Source: Zasmidium citrigriseum
Taxonomy: Eukaryota; Ascomycota; Dothideomycetes; Mycosphaerellales; Mycosphaerellaceae
Direction of reading: 5' to 3'
Assembly: GCA_002786025.1 (NCBI GenBank)
Contig: NHNW01000014.1
Span: 682,001-746,000, forward strand
DNA length: 64,000 nucleotides
How positions within the stretch are numbered: the first letter of the stretch is position 1; each line of letters begins with the position of its first letter. The position numbers were made by a program, and so were the translations under genes. The notes beneath the pieces were generated by a model that was not told the DNA's origin, searched no databases, and worked only from the letters and a program-made list of their open reading frames with translations. Of the stretch, positions 1 to 10,136 are shown one piece after another.

Positions 1-637
1 TGGTCAAGTCTCGAAGGGCGTTCGACGAAAGGCTCCAGTCTTGGCCGCAAGCCGCAAGCATATGAATCCTAACAATGTATTCAGCACTAACCAGCTCTCT
101 GTTGCCTATGCAGCGCATCGTAATTGACCCGACGTTGTTCGGTGCATGTTCTCCAGCATAGGAACGCTTTGGTGGTTCCCGTGAAGGGGGTAATCTTTCG
201 ACTTGAACTGGTGCAAGCTAGTCACAAGTGGTATTCCTGCTAGGCGATAGGCGGATGGGTAATTGCAGAATTAGAAGCTTGGTACGTGAAGCCTCTTTCT
301 CCTTTTGAGCGCGCTGACATCGATCAACAGACCGCGAAAAGTTGGTACTCGCACCGCCCTGTGGATTCTGCCGCCTTGTGAAGCAATTGTTCGAAAAGCC
401 TATCCCCGTCCCCACGATACACATCGATCCGAATTATCCAACAAGCTCCACAACAGCATAGACGATCACTGGATCGGTGGGGATAGAGTCATGCCTTGTG
501 ATCTTTCGCTAAAATCAAATAATTAATTGTGGTAGGTGAGAATCTCCTTATATGCTACGCGCCCTCCCTCTCCCCAGTCCTCACATTCAACTTTACCGCA
601 GTACAAGCCTTCCTCGCATCAAGCCAAAAAAGCAATC
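1..637. other. gene-free left edge
   Basis: No open frame here has a family motif, signal peptide or convincing ATG. The last 100 bases before the gene at 638 are pyrimidine-rich, as expected of a fungal core promoter and 5' leader. Nothing else is recognised. Confidence 0.5.
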
Positions 638-1657
638 ATGTCTCTCACCAAGATCGCTATCTCCGCCCTCGTCGCCACCGGCTCTGCCATGGCGACCTCA
701 GCCAGCACCACAGCCGCTCCCTCTTTCTCGGGGATCTCGTCGACCAAGAACGTCGAGATCTTCACGGAGCACGGTGAGATGATGCCTCACCACACCTACA
801 CCATGACCCATGGAGAGCGCGACGTTGCGGGCATCCCTCTGCGCATCGAGGACAACTCGCACATGACCATCTCCCATGGCAAGCCCGTGGTGACCTCGAC
901 TGCCTCCCTCGCCGAGTGTGGAGGTGATGAACAATGTGAGGGCGCCCTCAAGAGGCGTACCTCACACGCTCACACTCGCCCGACGACCACCGTCGCGAAC
1001 GAGCAGCGCGAGCAGCGCTACACCCGCACCCGCTCGCGCAAGCACCGCACTACGATCCACGCCACCAAGGGCCTTCACTGGAGCGATGTGAACCCCGATT
1101 TGATCTTCACCACGGGACGTCCTTACACGCCCTCGCCTCGTGATGTGCCTACCGCCCCGGCCAGCGCGGACGTCGTGACCAGAACCGACTGGTCCTTCAA
1201 GACCGTCATCGTCTCCGCTGCCTCTCCCACCGCCACCATCACCGAGCTCGTGCAAGGCGAGGCTACCGTTACCGGCTTTGTTCAAACCTCCGCTAGGCCA
1301 ATCACCACCTCATCTGTCGAAGACTTGAACCCATGGTGGGACGGCATCAACCCCTTCAAGTCCTCCGCCAACCCCTCCCTCTTCCCCCGCGAAGACGAAC
1401 CCGAGCGCTGCTCCCACGAGTGGAAGGAGAACTGGAAGAAGAATTTCACGGGCGCTGGTGGCTGGTTTGAGGCCAACTATCAAGTGGAGAGGATGTGTGA
1501 TGCTGAGGAGTACCAGTGGCGCATGGATGAGATGTGCCCTGATCACCGCCATGACCGTCTCGGTGATTTTGGCTGTCCGATGAATCCTGGTGATGGCCCT
1601 GACTGGCTGGGAACACACATTTGGGGACCGAAGGAGGATAAGGATGGCGATGAGTAG
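638..1657 (+). CDS. small secreted protein of unknown function, 339 aa
   Basis: A single uninterrupted exon. The ATG at 638 is preferred over earlier in-frame codons because it opens a classical signal peptide: MSLTKIAISALVATGSAMA, followed by a Thr/Ser/Ala stretch. The mature part has about six cysteines, two near residue 90 and four in the C-terminal 75 residues. A dibasic LKRR near residue 105 could be a Kex2-type site. The middle is rich in Thr, Arg and His. The C-terminal part is acidic and rich in Trp, Met and Cys, and looks like a small folded domain. I do not recognise the family. The sequence supports secretion. A role as a cell-wall protein or effector would be speculation. Confidence 0.75.
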   Translation: MSLTKIAISALVATGSAMATSASTTAAPSFSGISSTKNVEIFTEHGEMMPHHTYTMTHGERDVAGIPLRIEDNSHMTISHGKPVVTSTASLAECGGDEQCEGALKRRTSHAHTRPTTTVANEQREQRYTRTRSRKHRTTIHATKGLHWSDVNPDLIFTTGRPYTPSPRDVPTAPASADVVTRTDWSFKTVIVSAASPTATITELVQGEATVTGFVQTSARPITTSSVEDLNPWWDGINPFKSSANPSLFPREDEPERCSHEWKENWKKNFTGAGGWFEANYQVERMCDAEEYQWRMDEMCPDHRHDRLGDFGCPMNPGDGPDWLGTHIWGPKEDKDGDE

Positions 1658-2164
1658 ATTGGGGTTTCACGATATGAGGGAGCTTTCTTTGGGTTGGGGG
1701 AGTTGATTCGGCGTGGCGAAGGTGTGCGGGATGCCTGAATAGGCCATTTTGTGAAGAGTAACTCTTGGGATTTGCTGATTAGCTATGTATTGCGACGATT
1801 CTGGTGGATCGAGTCGCGAGATGGTACTGCTTTGTATAGGATCGGATATGGAGTTCTGCGAATGATTGCTTGAGTCATGAAAATGAAGCGGCTTGCGTTG
1901 AACTCTCCATTCCACTTCTTCTCTCTAACTCGATCTGTCACGTCGATGCTCTGGTCATCGCAGCATAGAATGTCTCAGGTCTGTTCAGAAAGTATGCTAC
2001 CTCTCTCGATCGACACTCCATCGACCCTGCTGCCGACGCTCCTGCCAAGCGGCTGAATCCTTCCAGCCAGGATGGAGACTGCATCCTCGACCTCCCAACA
2101 CCAAAATGCCAAATATAAAATTCTTGTACCACCTCCAAAATCTCAGCACGTCTCGTGATGTACC
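1658..2164. other. intergenic, nothing recognised
   Basis: Separates the secreted-protein gene from the HET gene. It carries no supported open frame. It should hold the 3' end of the former and the promoter of the latter. Confidence 0.4.
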
Positions 2165-3530
2165 ATGCGCCTAATCAATACCGAGACCCTTGAATTGCAG
2201 GATTTCACCGCCTCGACAATCCCACCCTACGCCATCCTCTCTCACCGCTGGACATCAGAGGAAATCTCCTACAAAGAATTCTCCAAAGGCCGAAGACAAG
2301 ATGCCAAAGGCTACCAGAAAATCGTTCAGTTCTGCGAGTTTCTGAGGAAATGGGAGAGGAAGTGGGCGTGGGTCGACACGGTGTGTATCGATAAGAGGAG
2401 TAGTGCTGAGTTGAGTGAAGCAATTAATTCGATGTCTGATCGCCAGCCCACCTGTTCCGGTGGTGAGTAGTCTGACTGGGAGTTGTAGGTTCCGATGGTA
2501 TCAAGACGCCCAAGAGTGCTATGTCTTCCTGCATGACGTACCTTCTGCCAGCAAAGACGGCTCTTCTACCTCGCCAGAAGAGCTACTTGAGCACTTCACC
2601 GAGTCTGTCTGGTTCGAACGCGGCTGGACGCTACAGGAGCTTATTGCGCCCTTGCACGTCGTCTTCTGTTCACATGACTGGGAGATTCTGGGCTGCAAGC
2701 TGGCCAGTCCTCCGTCAATCGTGAAGCCGGCTTCGAGATTCAACCAGGAAGCCATTCTCACATCCGACATCATAATCTGGGCCATTACACATCGAACAGG
2801 CATACCGAGTGAGGTCTTACTCTGGCCGCCAAAAGTCAGGCAGTACTCAGTAGCACAGAAGTTGAGCTGGGCATCGAGTCGAAGAACGACGAGAATCGAA
2901 GACGAGGCGTATTGCCTGTTGGGTCTCTTTGGTATCAACATGCCGCTTCTGTACGGCGAAGGGGACAGGGCGTTTCAGCGTCTTCAACACGAGATCATTC
3001 GCAAGTCTCACGATGAATCAATCTACGCTTGGACGATCGAACGCAATCTAAAACGATCGCGCGGGCCAAGTTCTCTCAAATACGACATGCACCACTCTAT
3101 CCTAGCTAGATCGCCCAAGAACTTCGCACAATCTGGCGACATCATTCGAACACTGGGAATTCAGAGATCTCCCTGGACAGTCACCCATCACGGTCTGGAG
3201 ATCCCCCTCGTAGCGGACAACCAAACCACCAGCGTCCAGCTGCCTGGATACAATGTTCCTGGGTCTAGCGATCCTCACGCCGAGTCTCTACTGACCGATG
3301 AGCCTACAGTCGCCATCTCCTTTCCACTGGCCTGCAAACGAGAACGAGACCCTGATAGCTCGCCCTGCAAACTTATCATTGCAAGGCTCCGTTGTGCTCA
3401 CTGGGGAAGAGTCGTGACAGATAACCTTGTGGGTCGGAGGCTGTTTACTTGGAAGCCTACGACGATCAATTTTGAGAGACAGAAGGTTTATGTGCATATT
3501 GATGCGTGCGAGGATTTGATGCTTCTTTGA
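2165..3530 (+). CDS. HET-domain protein, 436 aa, two exons
   Basis: Heterokaryon-incompatibility family protein with an N-terminal HET domain. Exon 1 (2165-2433) encodes the typical opening: MRLINTETLEL, then PPYAILSHRW, then WAWVDTVCIDK and SSAELSEAINSM. A 55-nt intron (2434-2488, GT...TAG) splits the Met codon, and exon 2 resumes with FRWYQDAQECYVFL, the expected continuation of the domain. FERGWTLQELIAP and YCLLGLFGINMPLLYGEG follow, both family hallmarks. The C-terminal 200 residues show no second domain that I recognise. HET proteins act in allorecognition and regulated cell death; which partner this one senses cannot be read from the sequence. The join keeps frame exactly (269 + 1042 nt). 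Confidence 0.9.
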
Positions 3531-4062
3531 GACCGCCAAGCGTCTCAAGACGGATCATTCGAACACGATCCTGCCGGAACACAACAGCACGTCTGATGTA
3601 AAGCAGCGAGCTGTACTGAGACGGAGACATCTGGAAGTACCAGCAGGTCTGACACGAAGCCTGACCGTGACCTTGCTGGGAATTGCTTACACTCTTACCA
3701 GCACCTCGGGATTCCTCGCAAATTGACTGATGACCTCCCTCCTGCGTACCTGTGTCAGCTTGTCCGGATCATCTAGCGTGAGAATTTCGGAGGCCCTGAT
3801 CAAACCGAACGAGGGGACCATCCTTCGGTAACAAGGGCACATATGACTCGCCAAGGGCAGAGCAGTGTGTTCGGCCTCGCGCAAGAGATCAAGAGCCGAC
3901 ATACTGTACGCAAATTTGAAAGGAGGTCCTTGATGAATGAGGGCACATAAGTGCCATTCAGGGCGCAGAACAGTACTGATCATGATATGGACGCCTTAAA
4001 AGGCTCCAAGCCCGTGGTCCTTAAGTCCCATATAACCACGTTCAGGAACGACATCTTTCAAG
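3531..4062. other. intergenic, nothing firm
   Basis: There is a 98-codon ATG-initiated open frame on the minus strand (3687-3983), but it has no recognisable motif. It lies in the promoter-proximal space of the monooxygenase gene, so I do not call it a gene. Confidence 0.35.
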
Positions 4063-5676
4063 ATGACAAACACAAACGGCACCCACGACCACTTCACTGC
4101 GAAATGCAAGCTCAAAGTCCTCATCGTCGGCGGCGGCACAGCAGGTCTCGTGACAGCCTGGCGACTCTCCAAATCCGGCCACGACGTTACAGTCCTTGAA
4201 CGTAAGAATGCTCTCAACATGGGAGGAGGCGACATTCAGATCTCACCGAATGCAACACTTCTCCTGAGGAGTCTGGGCTTGGAGGAGCGGATGAAGCCGA
4301 TGAGTACCATGAAGACTCATTTCGTCGTTAGAGGCTGGAGGAGCATGAATGTGTTGAACACTATACCTATTGCTGGTGATGCTACGACTCCGTACGTCAA
4401 AAATTGTGTGAGGGACTGAGAAAGCTGATGTTGGCATGGATCGAGAATGTTTCGTCGAGATGATCTTATGCAGGTCATTTACGAGGCAGCTGTCGATGCC
4501 GGTGCAAATGCTCTCTTCGACACGAACGTCGTGGCGATCGATGTAGACAAGCCGAGCATTACTCTCCAAGATGGAACCATCATGGACGCAGACCTGATCA
4601 TCGGCGCAGACGGTCAGTCCTATGCCCACCTAACCAGGCCAGAAACTCATCCTCCCAGGCGTCAAATCCACCATCCGCACCCTCCTCTTCCCGACAATCA
4701 ACACCGACCCGATCCTCACGCACCAAGTCTGCTTCCACTTCAGCATCCCCTACGCCCGCATGGCCCGCGACCCAGACCTCCTCTCCCTCTACAACGAAGG
4801 CAAAGATACCTTCACAATCGCTCAAGGGCCCGATCGATACATCACTTCCTGGACCCTGGAGTCGAGAAAAGAGTACTTCTGTATTACGTCCGAAGTGCAG
4901 TATGATGAGCCTGCGGGGATCACGTCTTGGGAAGCTAGTTCGAAGTTTGCTGGTGAGGTGAGGAGGTTGGTTGAGGGTTGGACCGAGCCTTGGAGGAAGT
5001 TGATGGCGGCGGCGACCAAGGTGGCGAGATGGAGGATTGTTGACGGGGTTAAAGGGGCGGAGTGGATGAGTGCGAGTGGGAAGGTGGTTTTGATTGGGGA
5101 TGTGAGTACTCGTACCACAAAATCATCGAAAGGCCAGGGAAATTGAAGGCTGACGATCAGTTTGCAGGCAATCCATACAATGCCGCCTCACGCAGCTCAG
5201 GTATCCCCGTATCGACCCGTCCCACATCAAGCCCCGACTAACCCTTCAATACCAGGGCTGCTCCCAAGGCCTCGAAGACATGGCCGCCCTCGGTACCTTC
5301 CTCTCCTCCCTTCCCTCCCCAACCCACCTCCCCCAGTACCTTCGCGCCTTCGCCTCTCTGCGCTCCCACCGCACCATCAAGATCCAACAGACGTCTCGCA
5401 GGAACCCACTCGCCATGACGATGCCCGATGGTCCAGCTCAGGAGGCGAGAGACAATATGTGGAGGGATGGAATGAGTGATGATGCGGTTGTGGAACAGTG
5501 GAATCATTTGACGCCAAATGAGAATGTGGATTTGACGGATGCGAGCTTTCTGAAGTGGGTGCAGGGGTATGATGTCGTTGAGATGGTAAGTGTGAGAAGA
5601 ACAAGTGGCGAAGGAGTGCATGCTGACGATTTGATAGGCGAGAAGGAGGGTTGCTGAGATTGAAAGTGCTGTTTGA
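4063..5676 (+). CDS. FAD-dependent monooxygenase (salicylate-hydroxylase-like), possibly frameshifted
   Basis: Class A flavoprotein hydroxylase type. The N-terminal Rossmann fingerprint is KVLIVGGGTAGLVTAWRLS, with the acidic end VLERK. The DG motif is LIIGADG, and the second FAD motif is VVLIGDAIHTMPPHAAQG. Proposed exons: 4063-4391, 4446-4612, 4638-5101, 5168-5200, 5256-5585 and 5638-5676. Four introns are ordinary (54-66 nt), for example GTACGT at 4392. The gap at 4613-4637 is only 25 nt. It has a GTCAGT start, a CTAAC element and a CAG end, but is too short for a normal spliceosomal intron. The alternative is one extra base at 4639-4640; without it the frame reads on as GADGQSYAHLTRQKLIL, which fits the family. 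The gene is therefore either intact with an extreme intron or carries a one-base frameshift. The spliced reading gives 453 aa. Substrate unknown. Confidence 0.75.
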
Positions 5677-5850
5677 TGACGATGCAAGGGCTTTATCCAG
5701 TGGTCACGAAGAAGCTACGAGGAGTTAATGAATCTCTTCAGTTGTACACAGAACGCCTTGCCACTATGAAATTGCTCAAGAGTAGCCAGACCCAGCATTG
5801 CACCAACGCAAAACAACGCCATACCCAGTCAACTCCTCAGCAAACGCCGC

Positions 5851-6657
5851 CTACTCCGACGCCGCATAAAACTCCACAATCCGGTGCTTCACCGGCCACT
5901 CCCCAACAAGATACTCCCCCCAACTCTCCTTCCCAGCCTCGATCAGCCGCGGAAAAGTCCTTCCATGCTCCACGTACTTAGCGTAAGTCCCAGCCAAGGC
6001 ATTACTCAAGTCAAGCTTCTTGCCTTTAGGTACGAGGTCGAAAGGGTGGATCGGGTGTTCTCCCTCCGGAATCCAAGGAGCGTACATGGCGACGACAGCC
6101 TCCTCAAGCAAGAGCCGGTGTAGCGCGCTGTCATTCGGAGCAACGTGCAGCATGGCGTTTACTTGCTCGCCATTGCCGACCATGCCTCCGCTGTAGAAGT
6201 ATCCGAGCAGGAAGAGCATAGCTTCGTCTTGGAGTTGAGGCAGGATGTACTTGTCAGCCAGCACCCAGGTTCGGACCCAGAGCGTCACTGTCTCCTCGTC
6301 GTCTGGCTTAAATGCGCTGTTCTCGGGGGTATTGTCGACGGGCAGTTTGGAGTTGGTGATCCAATAGAGCAGCATCTGCCATGCGTCGGAGAAAGCGCCG
6401 TCTTCGGGGAATCGTAGCACGCCTGGTTCGGCGCCGCTGAGGGTGTGTTCGTGCTTGATTGCTTTGGCGAAGTAGGAGGAGGAGCTGAGTAGGTTGGTCT
6501 CGGGGATGAGGTAGGGCTGAGTGTCGTGGCCGATGAAGATTTTGATGAGGCGTTGGGATTTGAGTTGGCTGTTGTCACATGTCAGTGCGTGGAGAGGATT
6601 TTGGTGGTGGTGGTCTTACCGCATGAGTGATGCGACGTCTGCTGGTACATTCGACAT
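5851..6657 (-). CDS. BTB/POZ-like protein, paralogue A, 251 aa
   Basis: Minus-strand gene of two exons. Exon 1 (6620-6657) encodes MSNVPADVASLMR. A 51-nt intron (6569-6619, donor GTAAGA) follows, and exon 2 (5851-6568) carries the rest. The opening RLIKIFIGHDTQPYLIPE, then LLSSSSYFAKAIKH and LRFPEDGAFSDAWQMLLYW, has the layout of fungal BTB/POZ proteins: a beta strand, a protected core, and a helix covering the dimer face. The next gene (6947-7798) is a tandem paralogue of the same length, with its intron at the same position just before QLK. BTB proteins are protein-protein interaction or ubiquitin-ligase adaptor modules; no partner domain is present here. Function not known. Confidence 0.8.
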
Positions 6658-6946
6658 GATGGCGTTGTCTTTAGGTTGTGTCTAGGTAGTGTTTCGTGTT
6701 TCAGTGAAAAGGAAGGTGAGGGCCGAGAATGGAAGGTTCGTAGAAACAGACGTGTATTTGAATGCCAGCCTGCCGAAGCGCTCTTAAGGGTCCACGTGAA
6801 TGCGTCGAACATTCACTTGCCTTTCGCGCTTCACTGTAGCCAGTACACTGGAGAGTGCGACCAGCTTCGAGACCACCACCTTCCATCTATCCAGTGATTC
6901 ACCCTCTTCGCGATGCACTTTTTCTCCATTCCTCGATCTTCACATC

Positions 6947-7798
6947 TCAGTCTGCGTAGAGCTCCGGCAGACGCTTGAGAACAGACCGCCGCATCGGTGG
7001 CTTGCCAATGAAGTACTCCCTCCACGCCTTGGCCTGAACCTTTCGATCCGCAGAGCTGCGCGGAAACGTCTGGTTGTTCTTCATGAAGGTATGGCACGCA
7101 GTCAGCAAGGACCCGGTGAGACCAGTCACCCCATCACTGCCTGTCAGCTCGTCTGGGTCCACTCTTCCAACACCTTCTCCGTAGAGCAAGCGAATGCTCT
7201 CTTCTGCGACTACCCGACCCAGTGGACTGTTCGCGGGGCTGATGGCAAGCCAGGTCTTCATCTTGCCTGCGGCTTCATTCTTCTCTACCATGAAGTTGGT
7301 GAGAAGGTGCTGCAGCATCTCGATCATCACCGAGTCTTGGAGTGCAGGGAGCAGGTACTTGTCAGCGATCACCCAAGTGCGGATCCAGACATCGATGGCA
7401 TCGGACTTCGGCTTGGAACCACTTCCGCAGGTATATCCTTGAGGCAGACGATGGTTCACAATCCAGAAGAGCATCACGGCCCACGCACTCCTGAAGTCGC
7501 CGTCATTGGGGAACCTTAGGATGCCGCCAGATTCTTGCCAGTGTACTCTTATTTGGGCGAAGTAGCCACCTGCATTGATGAGTGCGGCTTCCGACATGCG
7601 GTACGGCTCCTTGGAGTCACCGATGCAGATATGGACAATGCCCTGGAACTTGAGTTGTCTGTACAATGTCAGCCTCTGGACAAGACTTCGGGAGTTGGAG
7701 ACTCACTCCAAGAACTTGTTGACTTCGTCCGATGGTCCACCATTCCCTGCCCATTCTGGAAAGAGGGGCGGCTCTTTGTCGTCGACCAACTCTGCCAT
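6947..7798 (-). CDS. BTB/POZ-like protein, paralogue B, 267 aa
   Basis: Exon 1 is 7707-7798 and exon 2 is 6947-7658, separated by a 48-nt intron (donor GTGAGT, acceptor TACAG). The open frame extends upstream to 7972 but has no ATG there. The ATG at 7798 gives MAELVDDKEPPLFPEW and a length close to paralogue A, so I chose it. The joined sequence FLEQLKFQGIVHICIGD aligns with the RQLKSQRLIKIFIGHD of paralogue A, and LRFPNDGDFRSAWAVMLFW with its LRFPEDGAFSDAWQMLLYW. Both genes lie head to tail on the minus strand, so this is a tandem duplication. BTB-like fold by pattern only; function unknown. Confidence 0.78.
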
Positions 7799-8070
7799 TT
7801 GCGACGGGTGATGACGGGCTCCGCCGTTCGGTGGTTGGGTCGAGAGAACCGGCCGATTGACTGCGCCGAGGATTGGCGTTGTGAAGTGCTGAAGTTGGAA
7901 GAAGTTTGCGATCGGAAGAGCGAAAATGGAGTTGTTGAGTGGAAGATGTCGGAGGATTGCGGGCCGTGGCAAAACTCTAAGCCGCGAGTGAATGATCGTG
8001 AAAGCGCCAGTCTGTCACATGGCCTCTCACATGTTGATGTTGCGTCAACCGCAGCTACGCCTTGAATATC

Positions 8071-9630
8071 TCAAGGTCTCGGATCTTTCCACGGCCCCTC
8101 ATCGTCCAAAAACACTTCCTTCGCGATCTGCACAGCAAAATCCGGATTCTCACACATCTCCTCCCACGTATGAACCACCAGACCCTCGTCCTTCGCCCCA
8201 ACCTTCTCCAGATGCGGACTCCAGTACCTCTGTTCCCTTCCCTTACGATCCTTGAGAATAGCAAGAGGGACGCTGGGCATGAGCGCAAAAGCGTCGAGGA
8301 GTTTGCGGCCGTGAGGCTGGAACCACATCTTCGCCCACCAGTCGTTGGAGAGGTTATCGGCGGCTTTGGGACCTCGTTGGACGATGGCGGGGACGATGTT
8401 GGCGCGAAGGCCGGTGAGGAAGGGAACGTCAGCCCAAGTAGAGTTAGGAAGCTCGCCACTGGATGCGAACGTCCAGAAGGGTGGTGTCGAGGCGGCGATG
8501 TCGGTCGGTACAGTTAGGTCTTCGTCGTCAACATTGCCAATGTGCTTCACCCAGTCGACTCCTTGCAGCTTGTCATCTGCGGCATATGCGAGCTCACGTC
8601 CAAAATCGAGCATCATTCCGAAGTCCTCCTCTCCCTTGTCGGAAACCTTGAAGTGCTCGTTGGTCCATGACTTCCGAATCGATGCTCGGTGCATCTCCTG
8701 ATCACCCAAAAGCTGCGCAAACAGCTGGTTCTCATCCAGAGCAGATTCACTCGCAATGACCTTCTCTGCATGCTCCGTCGCATGAAGCCAGAGCGCCCTC
8801 ATATCCTTTAGCGGCCCGATAACAACATTCGTGCTCAGATAATGCAACGATCCATCCTCAGCAGCAACTCCCAAGCACCCGCTCTGGTTCTCCTCCGTGT
8901 GTTGACAGTCTTTCTCACTCGAGAAGATAATCTTCGTCTTCAGTTTCTGTTTCTTGATGACTTTCTTCGAGAACTGCGCTTCGATCTGTCGATTCCCTCT
9001 CCGCTGGATCTCGAAATACCGCTCCAATAGAACGTCTGGCCGGACCTGGAACCAGGCCTCGACGTTTCCGAGAATCATCACGGGGTCGTCGTCTCGCTCC
9101 GGTGGCATTCCTTCTAGCCAGTTCTTGACGGCCTGGATCTTCAAGAACGTGCGATCTCCCTCGGCATCTCCAGCCCAATCCCAATTAATGAGCCATGGCG
9201 TGGGATAGTTCAACGTCGCGGCGCTCAAAAGTGTCTTGCAGAAATCCGCCGAACTCGCTGTCGTTGGTAATACCATATGGAAGTAGTACTCAGTGTCATG
9301 CCAGTCCGGCTCCGGTGGCGGTGGTTTTCGTCTCGTAGGCAGCATGAAAGCAGCGACAATGAGTCCAACTCCAACAAGAGCGATTAATAGCCACGTCTTT
9401 CTCGTTCGACCATTGAGCAGGCCTGCTGGTGCTCGTCTCTGAAGCGACGGTGATGGATCGTCGTCTTTCTCGCCTTCCGGTAGCAGCGCAATCGCATCCT
9501 CGTCTTCATCCTCTGGTGGATTATGTTTATGTTGTTTCGATGACGTCGGTATCGCCGCCTGCGCGACCACCTCACGCAGTGAAGTCGGCATCTTCAAGAA
9601 AGCCTTCATCTTGCCGCTGTTGATAGACAT
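8071..9630 (-). CDS. type II membrane glycosyltransferase-like protein with degenerate catalytic motif, 519 aa
   Basis: Single exon; the start is the first real ATG (9630, MSINSGKMKAF). Residues 1-78 form an acidic cytosolic tail. Residues 79-97 (WLLIALVGVGLIVAAFML) are one signal-anchor helix, predicting a Golgi/ER type II protein. The lumenal domain matches the protein encoded at 15848-17326 along its length: FHMVLPTTASSADFCKTLL here versus FHLLLPATGPNLDFCKLLL there. Both resemble the glycosyltransferase domain of the PLOD/procollagen galactosyltransferase group. At the expected metal-binding site this copy reads ILGNVEAW (residues 187-193), where the partner reads VLDAYDIW, so the conserved aspartates are replaced. 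It may be catalytically dead or have changed function. Exact activity is unknown. Confidence 0.8.
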   Translation of the reverse strand: MSINSGKMKAFLKMPTSLREVVAQAAIPTSSKQHKHNPPEDEDEDAIALLPEGEKDDDPSPSLQRRAPAGLLNGRTRKTWLLIALVGVGLIVAAFMLPTRRKPPPPEPDWHDTEYYFHMVLPTTASSADFCKTLLSAATLNYPTPWLINWDWAGDAEGDRTFLKIQAVKNWLEGMPPERDDDPVMILGNVEAWFQVRPDVLLERYFEIQRRGNRQIEAQFSKKVIKKQKLKTKIIFSSEKDCQHTEENQSGCLGVAAEDGSLHYLSTNVVIGPLKDMRALWLHATEHAEKVIASESALDENQLFAQLLGDQEMHRASIRKSWTNEHFKVSDKGEEDFGMMLDFGRELAYAADDKLQGVDWVKHIGNVDDEDLTVPTDIAASTPPFWTFASSGELPNSTWADVPFLTGLRANIVPAIVQRGPKAADNLSNDWWAKMWFQPHGRKLLDAFALMPSVPLAILKDRKGREQRYWSPHLEKVGAKDEGLVVHTWEEMCENPDFAVQIAKEVFLDDEGPWKDPRP

Positions 9631-10136
9631 GTCATCCCTGAAGTCGTGGCAAGAGAGAAAGTCAAGTCCAGCACGCCAGACCAGGATGCCTGCGAGCCAA
9701 GACCCCAGCACAGCCGCAGATTCGCCTGCAGTATGATGATGATTAATTATTCACGGCATATTCGCCATCATCTCATCTCTGTTAAACGAAGGCGAAGTTC
9801 TTGCGCCTCCTTTCACACTCGCGCCCGCGCGCGTGTCATTGCCCAGCCCGTGGGATTCGCAACCCTGTACCCTGACAAAACTTTCGCTCTCGCAGGAGCT
9901 TCCGGCGACCGAAAGTCAAATTGTGCTGGCTTTTCTTGGCTTGATGAGAGAGGGATTTGCCAAGACGACGACGTGGAAGTGCCGGAGATGATGACAGCAT
10001 GCTTGTTGGTTGTCGTATTACTGGGACACGAACACGACAGCTCAGCTCGCACACTACGTGAGAAAACCGGATGGAGAACGAGTGCGTATCGTGAAATTCA
10101 TGCTTGGGGTATCGTGCTATGCTGTGCTACAATCAA
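9631..10136. other. intergenic, nothing recognised
   Basis: Upstream of the glycosyltransferase-like gene and downstream of the transporter gene, both on the minus strand. It contains a short GC/CG alternation (gcgcccgcgcgcgtgtc) near 9822-9838. Open frames here lack motifs. Confidence 0.4.

Noticed and set aside
3687..3983. 98-codon minus-strand frame with ATG
   Set aside because: No recognisable motif, and no evidence beyond an open frame.
7799..7972. N-terminal extension of BTB-like paralogue B
   Set aside because: The extension would start with TTG; the first real ATG is at 7798.
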